Assembly: GCA_937927415.1 (NCBI GenBank)
Contig: CALBDS010000059.1
Coordinates: forward strand, 1 to 64,000
DNA from: an uncultured Rhodospirillaceae bacterium
GTDB taxonomy: Bacteria > Pseudomonadota > Alphaproteobacteria > Azospirillales > Azospirillaceae
Direction of reading: 5' to 3'
Length of the DNA stretch: 64,000 nucleotides
The notes under the pieces were generated by a model, which saw only the letters and a program-made list of their open reading frames with translations, ran no database searches and was not told the DNA's origin. Shown one piece after another: positions 33,683 to 43,706 of the stretch (position 1 is its first letter; each line of letters starts with the position of its first letter). Position numbers and translations under genes: made by a program.

Positions 33683-36019
33683 CTATTCCCGCACGACGTA
33701 GGTATAGAACCGGGTGGTCCCATCGGCTTCGACCTCGCGATACAGCCCTTGGATCTCGTTGTCGAAGCCGGGGAAGCGGTTGGCGCCTTCCTGGAACATT
33801 TGCAGATATTCGATCATCGGGCGGGCGCGTTCGTCCAGCCGTTCGCCGGGCACGATGGTGGCGATGCCCGGCGGATAGACCACGAACAGGGTGGTGGCGA
33901 TCCGGCCCGCCACCCGGTCGATGGGCAGGTAATCCACGTTGTTGCGCACCAGATGCCGCACCGCTTCGCGCGGGGGCATCGCCATTTCCGGCAGGTGCTC
34001 GGGCTTGAAGATGTTCTGCTGCAGGGTGCTGGTCCCGCGTTCCCGGTAGAAGGCGTGCATCTGGGCGCACAGGTCGCGCAGGCGGCGGCCGGAATAATGC
34101 TTGGGCCGGCGGGCGACAAATTCGGGGATCACCTCGTCCAGAAGGGCGTTGTCGTCGTGCAGCCGCTTGAAGGCGACAAGACCGCTCAGCAGCGTGCCCG
34201 CCTTGCTCGATTCCACCCCCGGAGTCAGCAGGAACAGGATCGAATTCAGGTCGTTCTTTTCCGGCACGATGCGGTTTTCCCGCAGGTACTGCGCCAGCAC
34301 CGGGGCGGGAATGCCGTGGTCGTCATAAGAGCCGGTGTGCCGGTTGAAGCCGGGCGTCAGCAAGGTCAGCTTGTTGGGGTCGGTCATGGCATAGCCCGGC
34401 TCCACGCAGCGGAACCCGTGCCAGTCGGCACCGGGGCCGAATTCCCAATGGCGCACGTTGGCCGCCAATTCGTCGGTGGGCACATCCTCCCACGCCACGG
34501 CCTCACCGTTCACCGTCACCCGGTCGGGCACGAAGGGGTCGAAGAACCAGCGGCGGGCGGGATCGGCTTCGCGCTCCTCGAATTCGCGGCGGATGGCGCG
34601 GATCTTCTTGCGAAGCTCGATGCCCAGCCGGATGGTGTCGTCCCACAGCACTTCGCCCGAGCGGCCCTTCATCATCTGCGCGCCCACGTCCAGCGACGCG
34701 AACAGCGGATAGAAGGGGGAGGTGGAGGCGTGCAGCAGGAAGGTTTCGTTGAAGCGGCGGTGCTCCACCCGGCGGCGCTGGCCCTTGATGTGGCTGTCCT
34801 TCACATGGATCTGCGACGCCTGGGAGAAGCTGGCAAGCTGCTTGTGGGTGGATTGGGTGGCGATGATGCCGGGGTGGTTCGCGCTCAACCCCTCCAGCCC
34901 CATGGCGAAATGGCCCTTGAACAGCGGGTGGAACTTCAGGAACCCGGCCCACGCCTCATCGAAGAGAATGTAGTCGCACAGGTGCCCGATCTTCGCCAGG
35001 ATGGCTTCGGCGTTGTAGATAGTGCCGTCGTAGCTGCACTGCTGGATCACCGCCGCGCGGAACGGGCGTTCGCGCCGCCACGCATCGGGATCCGTGACCA
35101 GCGGGTTGCGGCGGATCTTTTCGCGGATGCGTTCCTCGTCCAGGGCCGCCGGGTCGATGGGACCGATCAGCCCATAGGCGTTGCGGTCGGTTTCCAGAAA
35201 GATCGGGATGCCGCCCCCCAGGAACAGCCCGCCGTGATGGGCGGCCTTGTGGTTGTTGCGGTCGAACAGCACCAGATCATCCTCGGCCACCAGCGCCGAC
35301 AGAACGATCTTGTTGGACGCCGAGGTGCCGTTGAGCACGAAATAGGTGCGCTCGGCCCCGAAGATGCGCGCCGCTTCCTTCTGCGCCTGGAGCGCCGGCC
35401 CCTCGTGGACCAGCAGGTCGCCCATCTCCAGCACCGAATTGTCGATGTCGTCGCGGAACACCGCCTCGCCCAGATGTTCGACGAAGATGCGCCCGATGGG
35501 GCTGCGGCTGTAGAAGATGCCGCCGTTGTGCCCCGGACAGGTCCAGAGCTGGTTCCCCTCTTCCGCGTAATCGACCAGCGCGCCGAAGAAGGGGGTCTTC
35601 AGCGTGTCGGCGTATTGTTTCAGCCGGCTGACGAGATTCTTGGCGATGAATTCCGGGGTTTCTTCGGCCAGGAAGACGTAACCGTCCACCTGATTCAGCA
35701 CATCGACGGGGATGTTTTCCAGCCGCTGGCGGCGGACCAGCAGAATGATCGGCATCTCCAGCCCCCGCCGCCGGGCCAACGCGATCAGGGAGGCGGTCTT
35801 GCCGTCCAGCCCGCGCTTGCCCCAGTCCACCACCATGCAGCCGATGGCGGCGTCGGTGCGGATGGCCAGTTCCGCGTCGTCCACCCGGCGCGCGCGGATC
35901 ACCTCGAACCCCATCCGTTCGATCTCGGCGGTGATCTGTTGAAGGCGGATGCCCTCCAACTCGTCGGCTTCGAAGGCCGGAGCGCAGACCAGAAACGTGA
36001 AGCGGCGGAAGAAGTCCAT
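33683..36019 (-). CDS. Orn/Lys/Arg-type amino acid decarboxylase (PLP)
   Basis: A 778-aa fold-type I decarboxylase of the inducible large-subunit class (AdiA/CadA/SpeF). An N-terminal receiver-like wing domain (to about 130) precedes the PLP core. The PLP lysine is K393 in TQSTHKQLA, with D354 in FDEAW, and GHNGG near 163-168. Substrate (arginine, lysine or ornithine) cannot be read from sequence by eye. Such enzymes use up protons and make polyamine precursors. The gene stands alone; a GNAT gene lies 51 bases upstream on the same strand and may be co-transcribed. Confidence 0.9.
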   Translation of the reverse strand: MDFFRRFTFLVCAPAFEADELEGIRLQQITAEIERMGFEVIRARRVDDAELAIRTDAAIGCMVVDWGKRGLDGKTASLIALARRRGLEMPIILLVRRQRLENIPVDVLNQVDGYVFLAEETPEFIAKNLVSRLKQYADTLKTPFFGALVDYAEEGNQLWTCPGHNGGIFYSRSPIGRIFVEHLGEAVFRDDIDNSVLEMGDLLVHEGPALQAQKEAARIFGAERTYFVLNGTSASNKIVLSALVAEDDLVLFDRNNHKAAHHGGLFLGGGIPIFLETDRNAYGLIGPIDPAALDEERIREKIRRNPLVTDPDAWRRERPFRAAVIQQCSYDGTIYNAEAILAKIGHLCDYILFDEAWAGFLKFHPLFKGHFAMGLEGLSANHPGIIATQSTHKQLASFSQASQIHVKDSHIKGQRRRVEHRRFNETFLLHASTSPFYPLFASLDVGAQMMKGRSGEVLWDDTIRLGIELRKKIRAIRREFEEREADPARRWFFDPFVPDRVTVNGEAVAWEDVPTDELAANVRHWEFGPGADWHGFRCVEPGYAMTDPNKLTLLTPGFNRHTGSYDDHGIPAPVLAQYLRENRIVPEKNDLNSILFLLTPGVESSKAGTLLSGLVAFKRLHDDNALLDEVIPEFVARRPKHYSGRRLRDLCAQMHAFYRERGTSTLQQNIFKPEHLPEMAMPPREAVRHLVRNNVDYLPIDRVAGRIATTLFVVYPPGIATIVPGERLDERARPMIEYLQMFQEGANRFPGFDNEIQGLYREVEADGTTRFYTYVVRE

Positions 36020-36070
36020 GCCAGGAGGCTCCGGTGTTGAAAGAAAACGGAAATAAGAAGGGATGGGGCG

Positions 36071-36643
36071 TCAGTCGCCGGCCTGGACGATGCCGCCGTG
36101 GTGGTCGTCGGGCAGGGCGATGTCGGCAAAGCCCAGCGCGCGCTGCATGAACACGCTGTCGGCCCAGCGCCCGAATTTGAAGCCGACGGATTTCAGGATG
36201 CCCGCCTGCTGAAAGCCGCAGGATTGGTGCAGGCGCAGGGATGGGGTGTTGGCGCTGTCCACGACCGCCACCATCTGGCGGTATCCGGCGGTCGTACACG
36301 CCTCGATCAGCGCCGGCAGCAGGCGGCGGCCGATGCCCATCCCCTGGAAATCCTTGTGGATGTAGATGGAATGCTCGACCGTGTAGCGGTACGCCGGGCG
36401 CTTGCGGAACGGGGCGGCATAGGCATAGCCGGCGACGATCCCCCCGGCATCGGCCACCAGATGGGGCAGCCGGCGTTTCAGCATCACCTTGCGCCGGCGC
36501 TTCATCTCGTCCGCGTGCAGCGGTTCGATGTCGAACGGACCCAGCCCGTGCTGGATGTGATAGCCGTAGATGGCCAGCATCGCCGCCACGTCCTCCTCGG
36601 TGGAGGGGCGGATGATGATGGGCTGGGGTGACGACTGAACCAC
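36071..36643 (-). CDS. GNAT-family N-acetyltransferase (phosphinothricin-acetyltransferase-like)
   Basis: A GNAT protein of about 190 aa. Motif A is YIHKDFQGMGIGRRLLPALIE (acetyl-CoA binding, Q/RxxGxG/A). The opening IIIRPSTEEDVAAMLAIYGYHI and the later LHQSCGFQQAGILKSVGFKFGRW resemble the Pat/Bar and methionine-sulfoximine group. The frame is open to 36742 without an ATG, and GTG at 36643, with GAGG upstream, is my preferred start. Possible substrates are glutamine-synthetase-inhibiting amino acids or, given the neighbour, a polyamine or amino acid; this is not determined. Confidence 0.75.
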   Translation of the reverse strand: MVQSSPQPIIIRPSTEEDVAAMLAIYGYHIQHGLGPFDIEPLHADEMKRRRKVMLKRRLPHLVADAGGIVAGYAYAAPFRKRPAYRYTVEHSIYIHKDFQGMGIGRRLLPALIEACTTAGYRQMVAVVDSANTPSLRLHQSCGFQQAGILKSVGFKFGRWADSVFMQRALGFADIALPDDHHGGIVQAGD

Positions 36644-36814
36644 CGTTGCGACCTCGGCCAGGGTTTGCCGGGGCGACCATACAAGATGGTCATGACAGGT
36701 GTGTGACAGTGGGACGGGTTCGTGGGCGGCCCGAACGGGCACGCAAAACAGACACGGCGGGGAAGATCCCCGCCGTGCCGTGCTTTTCCATGCATGAATG
36801 GGTTATGTGGGGGA

Positions 36815-39800
36815 TCAGTCCCCCGCCGCCGGCTGCGGCGCCGGGGCCGGGCTGCGGACGAACAGGCGATAGACCGCGACGAAGAAGACCGGCACGAAGA
36901 TCACCGCCAGCACGGTGGCCGAGATCATGCCGCCCATCACGCCGACACCGATGGCGTTCTGGCTTTCCGAGCCGGCTCCGCTGGCAATCGCCAGCGGCAG
37001 CACGCCCAGGATGAAGGCCATGGAGGTCATGATGATCGGACGCAGCCGCTGGCGGCAGGCCTCCACCGCCGCTTCCTTCAGCCCCATGCCCTGGTCGTAG
37101 AGGGCCTTGGCGAACTCCACGATCAGGATGGCGTTCTTGGCCGACAGCCCGATGGTGGTCAGCAGGCCCACCTGGAAATAGACGTCGCTGGGCAGGCCGC
37201 GCAGCAGGGCCGCCGACACCGCACCGATCACCCCCAGCGGCACCACCAGGATCACCGCCGCCGGCACCGACCAGCTTTCATAGAGTGCCGCCAGACACAG
37301 GAAGACGATGATCATCGACAGGGCATACAGAGCCGGGGCCTGCGACCCGCTGAGCCGTTCCTCGTACGACAGGCCGGTCCATTCATAGCCGATGCCGGGG
37401 GGCAGCTTGGCCATCATGGCTTCCATCTCGGCCATCGCCTCGCCGGAACTGATACCGGGTGCCGCCGATCCCTGGATGTTGAGGGAGGAGGAACCGTTGT
37501 AGCGTTCCAGCTTGGGCGAGCCATAGGTCCATTGCCCCATGGAATAGGCGGAGAAGGGCACCATCTGGCCCGTGTTGTTGCGCACGTACCAGCGGTCGAT
37601 GTCGCTGGGCTGCATGCGGTACGGGGCGTCGGCCTGCAAATAGACCTTCTTCACCCGGCCGTTGTCGATGAAGTCGTTGACGTAGGACGACCCCCAGGCC
37701 ACCGACAGGGTGGTGTTGATGTCGCTGAGCGACAGCCCCAGCGCGCTGGCCTTTTCCCGGTCCACGTCCAGCTTGAACTGGGGCGTGTCCTCCAGCCCGT
37801 TGGGGCGGACGGCGATCAGCTTGGGGTTCTGCGCCGCCATGCCCAGCAACTGGTTGCGCGCCTGCATCAGCCGGTCGTGGCCCAAACCGCCGCGATCGAC
37901 AAGCTGAAGGTCGAAGCCGGTGGCGTTGCCCAGACCCGGCACCGACGGCGGCAGGAAGGCAAAGACCACCGCATCCTTCAGCCCGGCCAGCGCGCCCATG
38001 GCCCGTCCGGCGATGGCCTGGGGTTTCTGGGCGGGGGAGGGGCGCTCGCTCCAGTCCTTCAGCCGGACGAAGGCCATGCCGGCGTTCTGCCCGCGGCCGG
38101 CGAAGTTGAAGCCGACGATGGTGAACAGCCCCTCCACACTGTCTTTTTCCCGATTGAGGAAATAGTCGGTGACGGCGGCGGCGGTTTCCGAGGTGCGCTC
38201 GATGCTGGCGTTGGGCGGGGCCGACCACAGCACGAACAACTGACCGCGGTCCTCGGTGGGCAGGAACGATGACGGCATCTGCATGAACAGATAGCCCAGC
38301 CCGCCCAGGATCAGGGCATAGGCGAGGAAATACCGGCCCAGCCGCGACACCGCCCCCCGCACCCCGGTCAGATAGACGCGCGATGTGGCGTCGAACCCGC
38401 GGTTGAACAGGCCGAAGAAGCCGCCGCGGTGGTGGCCGTGATCGGCGGCCAGCGGTTTCAGGATGGTGGCGCACAGCGCCGGGGTCAGCACCAGGGCCAC
38501 CAGCACCGACAGCGCCATGGCCGACACGATGGTCAGCGAGAACTGGCGGTAGATGGCGCCCGCCGAGCCGCCGAAAAACGCCATGGGCACGAACACCGCC
38601 GACAGCACCAGGGCGATGCCGATCAGGGCGCCGGTGATCTGGTCCATGGATTTGCGGGTCGCTTCGCGCGGGGGGAGCTTGTCCTCGCTCATCACGCGCT
38701 CGACGTTCTCCACCACCACGATGGCGTCGTCCACCAGCAGGCCGATGGCCAGCACCATGCCGAACATGGTCAGCACGTTGACCGAAAAGCCGAAGGACGC
38801 CAGCACGCCGAAGGTGCCCAGCAGCACCACCGGCACCGCGATGGTGGGGATCAGCGTGGCGCGGAAATTCTGCAGGAACAGGTACATCACCACGAAGACG
38901 AGGACGATGGCCTCGAACAGCGTCTTGACCACCTCATGGATCGACAGTTCCACGAAGGGGGTGGTGTCGTAGGGGTAGATCACCTCCAGCCCGGCGGGGA
39001 AGAAGGCCGCCAGTTCGGCGATGCGGGCCTTGACCGCGGCGGCGGTGTCCAGCGCGTTGGCGCCCGTCGCCAGCTTGATGCCCAGGCCGGTGGCCGGGTT
39101 GCCGTTGTAGCGGGCGGAAATCTCATAGCTTTCCGAGCCGATCTCGATCCGCGCCACGTCGCGCAGGCGCAGTTGCGACCCGTCGGGGTTCACCCGCAGC
39201 AGGATGGCGCCGAACTGTTCGGGGGTCTGCATCCGCGACTGGGCGGTGATGGTGGCGTTGATCCGCTGGCCCGGCACCGCCGGGGCGCCGCCCAACTGCC
39301 CGGCGGAGACTTGCGCGTTTTCCACCTTGACCGCGTTGGCGATGTCGGTGGTGGTCAGGTTGTGGCTGTTCAGCTTGTCGGGGTCGAGCCAGATGCGCAT
39401 GGCGTGCTGCGGCCCGAACACCGTGACGTCGCCCACCCCCTGGACACGGCTGATGGTGTCCTGAAGGTTGGAGGTCACATAGTCGGCGATGTCGCCCTGG
39501 CTGAGCCGCCCATCGCTGGACACGAAGCCGGCCACCATCAGGAAGTCGTTGCCGGCCTTCGACACCTGCAGGCCGCGCTGCTGCACCTCTTGCGGCAGCA
39601 GGGGGGTGGCCAGCTGCAGCTTGTTCTGCACCTGCACCTGGGCGATGTCGGGGTTGGCCTCCGGCTCGAAGGTCAGGGTGATGGTGACGTTGCCCGACGA
39701 ATCGCTGGTGGAGGACATGTAGCGGAAATGGTCCAGCCCGGTCATCTTCTGTTCGATGACCTGGGTGACCGTGTCCTCCAGCGTCTTGGCCGAGGCGCCG

Positions 39801-39949
39801 GGATAGCTGGCGGTGATGGATACCGTGGGCGGCGCGATCTTGGGGTACTGCTCCACGGGCAGCCGCAGGATGGCCAGCGCCCCCGCCATCATGATGACGA
39901 TGGCGATGACCCAGGCGAAGACCGGCCGGTCGATGAAAAACTTGGACAT
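36815..39949 (-). CDS. RND-family multidrug efflux pump (AcrB/MexB-like)
   Basis: A 1044-aa inner-membrane proton/drug antiporter of the HAE-1 type. It begins with the standard MSKFFIDRPVFAWVIAI. The proton-relay motif GLLVDDAIVVVENVER is in TM4 and the matching GLSAKNAILIVEFA in TM10. It has two large periplasmic loops, 12 hydrophobic segments and normal length. It follows the adaptor gene by 34 bases. No TolC-like outer membrane gene is adjacent, so the pump must use a channel encoded elsewhere. Confidence 0.95.
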   Translation of the reverse strand: MSKFFIDRPVFAWVIAIVIMMAGALAILRLPVEQYPKIAPPTVSITASYPGASAKTLEDTVTQVIEQKMTGLDHFRYMSSTSDSSGNVTITLTFEPEANPDIAQVQVQNKLQLATPLLPQEVQQRGLQVSKAGNDFLMVAGFVSSDGRLSQGDIADYVTSNLQDTISRVQGVGDVTVFGPQHAMRIWLDPDKLNSHNLTTTDIANAVKVENAQVSAGQLGGAPAVPGQRINATITAQSRMQTPEQFGAILLRVNPDGSQLRLRDVARIEIGSESYEISARYNGNPATGLGIKLATGANALDTAAAVKARIAELAAFFPAGLEVIYPYDTTPFVELSIHEVVKTLFEAIVLVFVVMYLFLQNFRATLIPTIAVPVVLLGTFGVLASFGFSVNVLTMFGMVLAIGLLVDDAIVVVENVERVMSEDKLPPREATRKSMDQITGALIGIALVLSAVFVPMAFFGGSAGAIYRQFSLTIVSAMALSVLVALVLTPALCATILKPLAADHGHHRGGFFGLFNRGFDATSRVYLTGVRGAVSRLGRYFLAYALILGGLGYLFMQMPSSFLPTEDRGQLFVLWSAPPNASIERTSETAAAVTDYFLNREKDSVEGLFTIVGFNFAGRGQNAGMAFVRLKDWSERPSPAQKPQAIAGRAMGALAGLKDAVVFAFLPPSVPGLGNATGFDLQLVDRGGLGHDRLMQARNQLLGMAAQNPKLIAVRPNGLEDTPQFKLDVDREKASALGLSLSDINTTLSVAWGSSYVNDFIDNGRVKKVYLQADAPYRMQPSDIDRWYVRNNTGQMVPFSAYSMGQWTYGSPKLERYNGSSSLNIQGSAAPGISSGEAMAEMEAMMAKLPPGIGYEWTGLSYEERLSGSQAPALYALSMIIVFLCLAALYESWSVPAAVILVVPLGVIGAVSAALLRGLPSDVYFQVGLLTTIGLSAKNAILIVEFAKALYDQGMGLKEAAVEACRQRLRPIIMTSMAFILGVLPLAIASGAGSESQNAIGVGVMGGMISATVLAVIFVPVFFVAVYRLFVRSPAPAPQPAAGD

Positions 39950-39983
39950 GGGATGGATTCCCTGTGCGGGGGCCGGGGCGGCG

Positions 39984-41186
39984 TTATTGCGCCGCCGGCC
40001 GGCCGGCGGCCGCCGGATCGGGCAGGGCGGCGACGGCGTTCGGCGCCGTCACCGGCTTGACCGTCGCGCCGGGCTTCACCTTTTGCAGCCCTTCGACGAC
40101 GATGCGTTCGCCGGCGGCCAGCCCTTCGGACACCAGCCAGCTGTTGCCGACCGCGCGGTCGGTGCGGATGGGGCGCGGCGACACCTTGTTGTCGGCACCG
40201 ACCACCCACACGCGGGCCGAGCCGTCGGGGCCGCGGGACACGGCGGCCTGGGGAACGGTGATCGCCCCCGCCGCCACCCCCTGTTCGATGCGCGCCCGCA
40301 CGAACAGGCCGGGCAGAAGATCCTGTTTCGGGTTGGGGAAGACGGCGCGCAACTGCACCGAACTGGTGCCGGGATCGACCGTCACGTCGGAAAACTGCAG
40401 CTCGCCCGTCACCGGATAGGGGGTGTTGGTGCCGTCCAGGTACAGGGTGACCGGGATCTTGCCCGGTTCCGCCGGGCGGATGCGCCCGCTTTCCATGGCG
40501 TTGCGCAGCGCCATCAACTGCGATGCGGTTTGGGTGACGTCCACATAGATGGGGTCGAACTGCTGCACGGTCGCCAGTGCTGCTCCCTGATTGGTGGTGA
40601 CCAGCGCCCCTTCGGTGACCGACGACTTGCCGATGCGCCCGGAAATCGGAGCAAACACCTTGGTGTAGTCCAGATTGATGCGCGCCAGATTGACGGAGGC
40701 CTTGGCGGCGGCCAGTTGCGCCTCGTTCTGTTTCAGCGCGGCCTGAACGTCGTCGAAGTCCTGTTTGCTGACCACGCTGTTCTTCACCAGATCGCCGTAG
40801 CGCGACGCCTTGTTGCGGGCGGCCTGGAGGTTGGCCTCCGCCTTCTGCACATCGGCCTGGGCGCTGGCGAGCGAGGCTTCATATGTGGCCGGGTCGATCT
40901 GATAGAGCTGGTCGCCGGCCTTGACGTCGCTGCCCTCGCGGAACAGGCGTTTCAGCACGATGCCGCTGACCTGCGGGCGGATTTCCGCCACCCGGAAGGG
41001 CGTGGTGCGGCCCGGCAGTTCGGTGGTGATGGTCAGATCCTGCGGCTGGACGGCCGCCACCGTCACCTCCGCCACCCCACCGCCGGGGGCGGCGCCGGCG
41101 CCCTGTTTCTTATCCTGGCAGGCGGCCAATGCTGCGGCCAGCACGACCAGCAGCGCCAGATGAATCGCTCTGTTCGATATGAACAT
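39984..41186 (-). CDS. RND efflux periplasmic adaptor (AcrA/MexA-like lipoprotein)
   Basis: A 400-aa membrane-fusion protein with lipobox LAAC (Cys23), a coiled hairpin with repeated A/K/N heptads (about 100-170), a lipoyl-like domain split around it (GIVLKRLFREGSDVKAGDQLYQIDP; FAPISGRIGKSSVTEGALV) and a beta-barrel. It is first in the pump operon and divergent from a tetR gene. The operator at 41297-41324 lies in its promoter region. RBS GAGGGA precedes the ATG. Confidence 0.95.
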   Translation of the reverse strand: MFISNRAIHLALLVVLAAALAACQDKKQGAGAAPGGGVAEVTVAAVQPQDLTITTELPGRTTPFRVAEIRPQVSGIVLKRLFREGSDVKAGDQLYQIDPATYEASLASAQADVQKAEANLQAARNKASRYGDLVKNSVVSKQDFDDVQAALKQNEAQLAAAKASVNLARINLDYTKVFAPISGRIGKSSVTEGALVTTNQGAALATVQQFDPIYVDVTQTASQLMALRNAMESGRIRPAEPGKIPVTLYLDGTNTPYPVTGELQFSDVTVDPGTSSVQLRAVFPNPKQDLLPGLFVRARIEQGVAAGAITVPQAAVSRGPDGSARVWVVGADNKVSPRPIRTDRAVGNSWLVSEGLAAGERIVVEGLQKVKPGATVKPVTAPNAVAALPDPAAAGRPAAQ

Positions 41187-41296
41187 CTCTGTCCCTCGTC
41201 AACGCGCCGGTCCGGTCCAGCCCCCCGTGACCTGACGTCCGGCCTTTCATGAAACGACCGCCGGCCCCCGTGGTGTGCGCGGCTTGACGTTGCTTC

Positions 41297-41324
41297 GTAC
41301 TGTCTCATACAGTACACTGTACTG
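41297..41324. promoter_or_regulatory. Overlapping palindromes, probable TetR operator
   Basis: GTACTGT-N5-ACAGTAC (41297-41315) overlaps TACAGT-AC-ACTGTA (41308-41321) in the divergent gap between the adaptor and tetR genes. Interlocked palindromes of this kind are typical of AcrR-like TetR operators bound by two dimers. Binding here would repress both the pump and the regulator. Confidence 0.75.
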
Positions 41325-41368
41325 GACGATACATTCAGAACGCTGCACCACGCAAGGGGGTTCTGCGG

Positions 41369-42070
41369 ATGTCTGAGACGGAATGGAGCGCCGGAATGAT
41401 GGCCAAGGAATGGGCGGGATCCGCTGTCCGCCCGCGCGGCTGGGCGCGCTGCCGTGCGCTGCTGGATGCCGCCGCCGTGCTGTTCGTGAAAAAGGGCTTT
41501 GCCGCCACCTCGCTGAGCGACGTTCTGCGTCAGGCCGGCGGTTCCCGCACCACGCTGTACCGGCATTTCGGGGACAAGGAGGGGCTGTTCCGCGCGATGG
41601 TGGAGGAACATTGCGCCCGGTTCCTGGCCGGGATGGGCGACGCGCCGGAAAAGCCGCGGGCAGGCGATACCGAGGATGCGGAAGCGCGGCTGACCCGTTT
41701 CGGCCTGCACATTGCCCGGACCCTGGCCGCACCGGAAACCATGGCGATCTTGCGCACGCTGATTGCCGAGGGCGGGCGGGTTCCCGATCTGGTGGAGGCG
41801 TTCTTCCGCATCGGGCCGGACCGGAGCGATGCGCGGCTGGCCGGCTGCTTCCGTGATCTGGCGCGGGCCGGGCACCTGCGCGTGGCCGACCCGGACACCG
41901 CTGCCCGCGCTTTCGGCGGCATGGTGGTCGGGCCGTTGCTGTTGAAGCGGCTGATCCGGCCCGACGCCCCCACCGCACCGGAGGAGGTGGAGGCTTATGT
42001 CCGCGCCTGCGTGCGCATGTTCCTGCGCGGCATCGGCCCCGGCGCCGCGCCGCCGCCGGCAAACCATTGA
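41369..42070 (+). CDS. TetR-family repressor of the RND pump
   Basis: A 233-aa TetR protein. The HTH covers about residues 25-70 (LDAAAVLFVKKGFAATSLSDVLRQAGGSRTTLYRHFGDKEGLF). The ligand domain has the RTLIAEGGRVPDLVEAFFRIG stretch shared with AcrR/AmtR-like pump regulators. The divergent position and the palindromes upstream point to local control of the efflux operon. It closely resembles the second TetR at 43031-43699 over the whole length, so the two look like paralogues. Confidence 0.88.
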   Translation: MSETEWSAGMMAKEWAGSAVRPRGWARCRALLDAAAVLFVKKGFAATSLSDVLRQAGGSRTTLYRHFGDKEGLFRAMVEEHCARFLAGMGDAPEKPRAGDTEDAEARLTRFGLHIARTLAAPETMAILRTLIAEGGRVPDLVEAFFRIGPDRSDARLAGCFRDLARAGHLRVADPDTAARAFGGMVVGPLLLKRLIRPDAPTAPEEVEAYVRACVRMFLRGIGPGAAPPPANH

Positions 42071-42097
42071 TTCTTCACCCCAAGCTCCAGGGTTCCC

Positions 42098-42934
42098 ATG
42101 ACGCCCAAAGACATCGTTGTCTTCATCGAGGATGAGAAAGAGCGGGCTGGCCGTCTGGCCTATGCCGCAGCACTGGCCGAACGCTGGCAGGCGCATCTGA
42201 TTGCGACCTTCGTGGTCAACCGGCTGGAGTTCATCGCCTGCAACGCCTTTGCCCGCGGTATCGGGTTGACGGCCATGCTGCGCCGGCATCGTGACGACAA
42301 GCGGGTGGCGGCGGCGGACGCCCGGCATCTGTTCGATTCGGTGACCGCCCCCTTGACCGTCAGCAGCGAATGGCGCGTGTCCGATGGGGAAGACAGCAAG
42401 GCGCTGATGCTCCACGCCCGCCATGCCAGCCTTGCCATCGTCGGGCCGCCGGCCCGCCCGGTGGGGCCGCCGCGGATGCTGAGCCTGTCGGAGGATGTGA
42501 TTTTTGCGTCGGGCCGACCGACACTGTTGCTGCCGCTGGCTTGGCCGTCGGACCGCCTGCCCCGCCGGATCGTGGTCGGGTGGAACGGCAGCCGCGAGGC
42601 CGCGACCGCCATCGCCCTGGCCATGCCCTTCCTGACCGCGGCAGAGGTGGTGCATCTGGTGGTCGTGCCCGAAGCGCGGGTGCACGGTCTGCTGGGTCCC
42701 GAACCGGGTGCCGACATGTCCCGCCATCTGGCGCGCAACGGTGTGCCGGTTGTCCTCAACCAGCGTTACGGCGGCGACCCCGGTGCGGTGCTGCTGGATC
42801 ATGCCCGCGCCGAAGATGCCGATCTGCTGGTGATGGGGGCCTATGGCCGATCGCGCCTTCGGGAATTCGTGTTCGGTGGTGCCACCCGTACGGTTCTGGG
42901 GAAAGCGGATCGGCCGATCCTGTTGTCCACCTGA
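42098..42934 (+). CDS. Universal stress protein (UspA-like, tandem domain)
   Basis: A 278-aa protein with two Usp-like halves. The C-terminal one is clear: RRIVVGWNGSREAATAIALAMPFL and the nucleotide-site LLVMGAYGRSRLREFVFGGATRTVLGKA (G-2x-G-9x-G pattern). The N-terminal half is more degenerate. It lies between the two tetR genes on the same strand, 27 bases after the first, so it may share the pump regulator transcript. Its function is stress-related in general terms only. Confidence 0.82.
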   Translation: MTPKDIVVFIEDEKERAGRLAYAAALAERWQAHLIATFVVNRLEFIACNAFARGIGLTAMLRRHRDDKRVAAADARHLFDSVTAPLTVSSEWRVSDGEDSKALMLHARHASLAIVGPPARPVGPPRMLSLSEDVIFASGRPTLLLPLAWPSDRLPRRIVVGWNGSREAATAIALAMPFLTAAEVVHLVVVPEARVHGLLGPEPGADMSRHLARNGVPVVLNQRYGGDPGAVLLDHARAEDADLLVMGAYGRSRLREFVFGGATRTVLGKADRPILLST

Positions 42935-43030
42935 TTGTGCCCCTTCGTGCGCCATCCGCTTGCCCCCCGCCCCGGGGACCGGGTAAAGCCGGGGGGTAAT
43001 CACGCCGGTGCCCCGGCAGGGAAACGCAGC

Positions 43031-43699
43031 ATGACCGACCGCATCCCGAACGATCTTTCCAAAGACACCGGTTCTCCGGCATCCACCGTCGGCCCGCGGG
43101 GACTGGCCCGGCGCCAGGCACTGTTGGACGCCGCCCGGCGGCTGTTCATCGAGAAGGGGTTCGAGAAGACCACCTTGTCCGACATCATCGCTCTGGCCGG
43201 CGGGTCGCGGGCGACATTGTACGAACATTTCGGCGACAAGGCCGGGCTGTTCCGCGCGATGATGGAGGAAAGCAGCGCCAACATCCTGAAGGTGCTGTGC
43301 GCCGCCCACGCCGACGAGAGCGTTTCCCCCGAAGCTGGCCTGACCTGCTTTGCCATGTCCCTGGTGCGTGAACTGCTGAGCGAGCGCGCCGCCGCGGTCC
43401 TGCGTGTCCTGATCGCGGAGGGCGGCCGAATTCCCGATGTGGCCGATTCCTTCTTCCGCATCGGTCCCGACACCTCGACCATCCGTCTGGCGGAGTACCT
43501 GAAGCACCTGTCCGATGCCGGGGTGCTGCGCATCGACAACCCGCGCGATGCGGCCCAGGCCTTTCTGGGCATGGTGACCGGCAGCCTGCTGATCCGCGTG
43601 TTGATCCTGCCGGAAAGCACCCCGCCCATGGAAGAGTTGGAGCGTTACGTCCGTCAGTCGGTTGCCCTGTTCCTGCATGGCACCCGGCCCGGTCCGTAA
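43031..43699 (+). CDS. Second TetR-family regulator
   Basis: A 222-aa TetR protein with HTH LDAARRLFIEKGFEKTTLSDIIALAGGSRATLYEHFGDKAGLF. It is strongly similar to the repressor at 41369-42070, including VLIAEGGRIPDVADSFFRIGPD. The start at 43031 follows GGGAAACG; the open frame upstream of it is non-coding sequence. It has no target operon of its own beside it, so it may regulate the same pump or act elsewhere. It converges with the lipoprotein gene seven bases away. Confidence 0.85.
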   Translation: MTDRIPNDLSKDTGSPASTVGPRGLARRQALLDAARRLFIEKGFEKTTLSDIIALAGGSRATLYEHFGDKAGLFRAMMEESSANILKVLCAAHADESVSPEAGLTCFAMSLVRELLSERAAAVLRVLIAEGGRIPDVADSFFRIGPDTSTIRLAEYLKHLSDAGVLRIDNPRDAAQAFLGMVTGSLLIRVLILPESTPPMEELERYVRQSVALFLHGTRPGP

Positions 43700-43706
43700 C
43701 GGCGGT

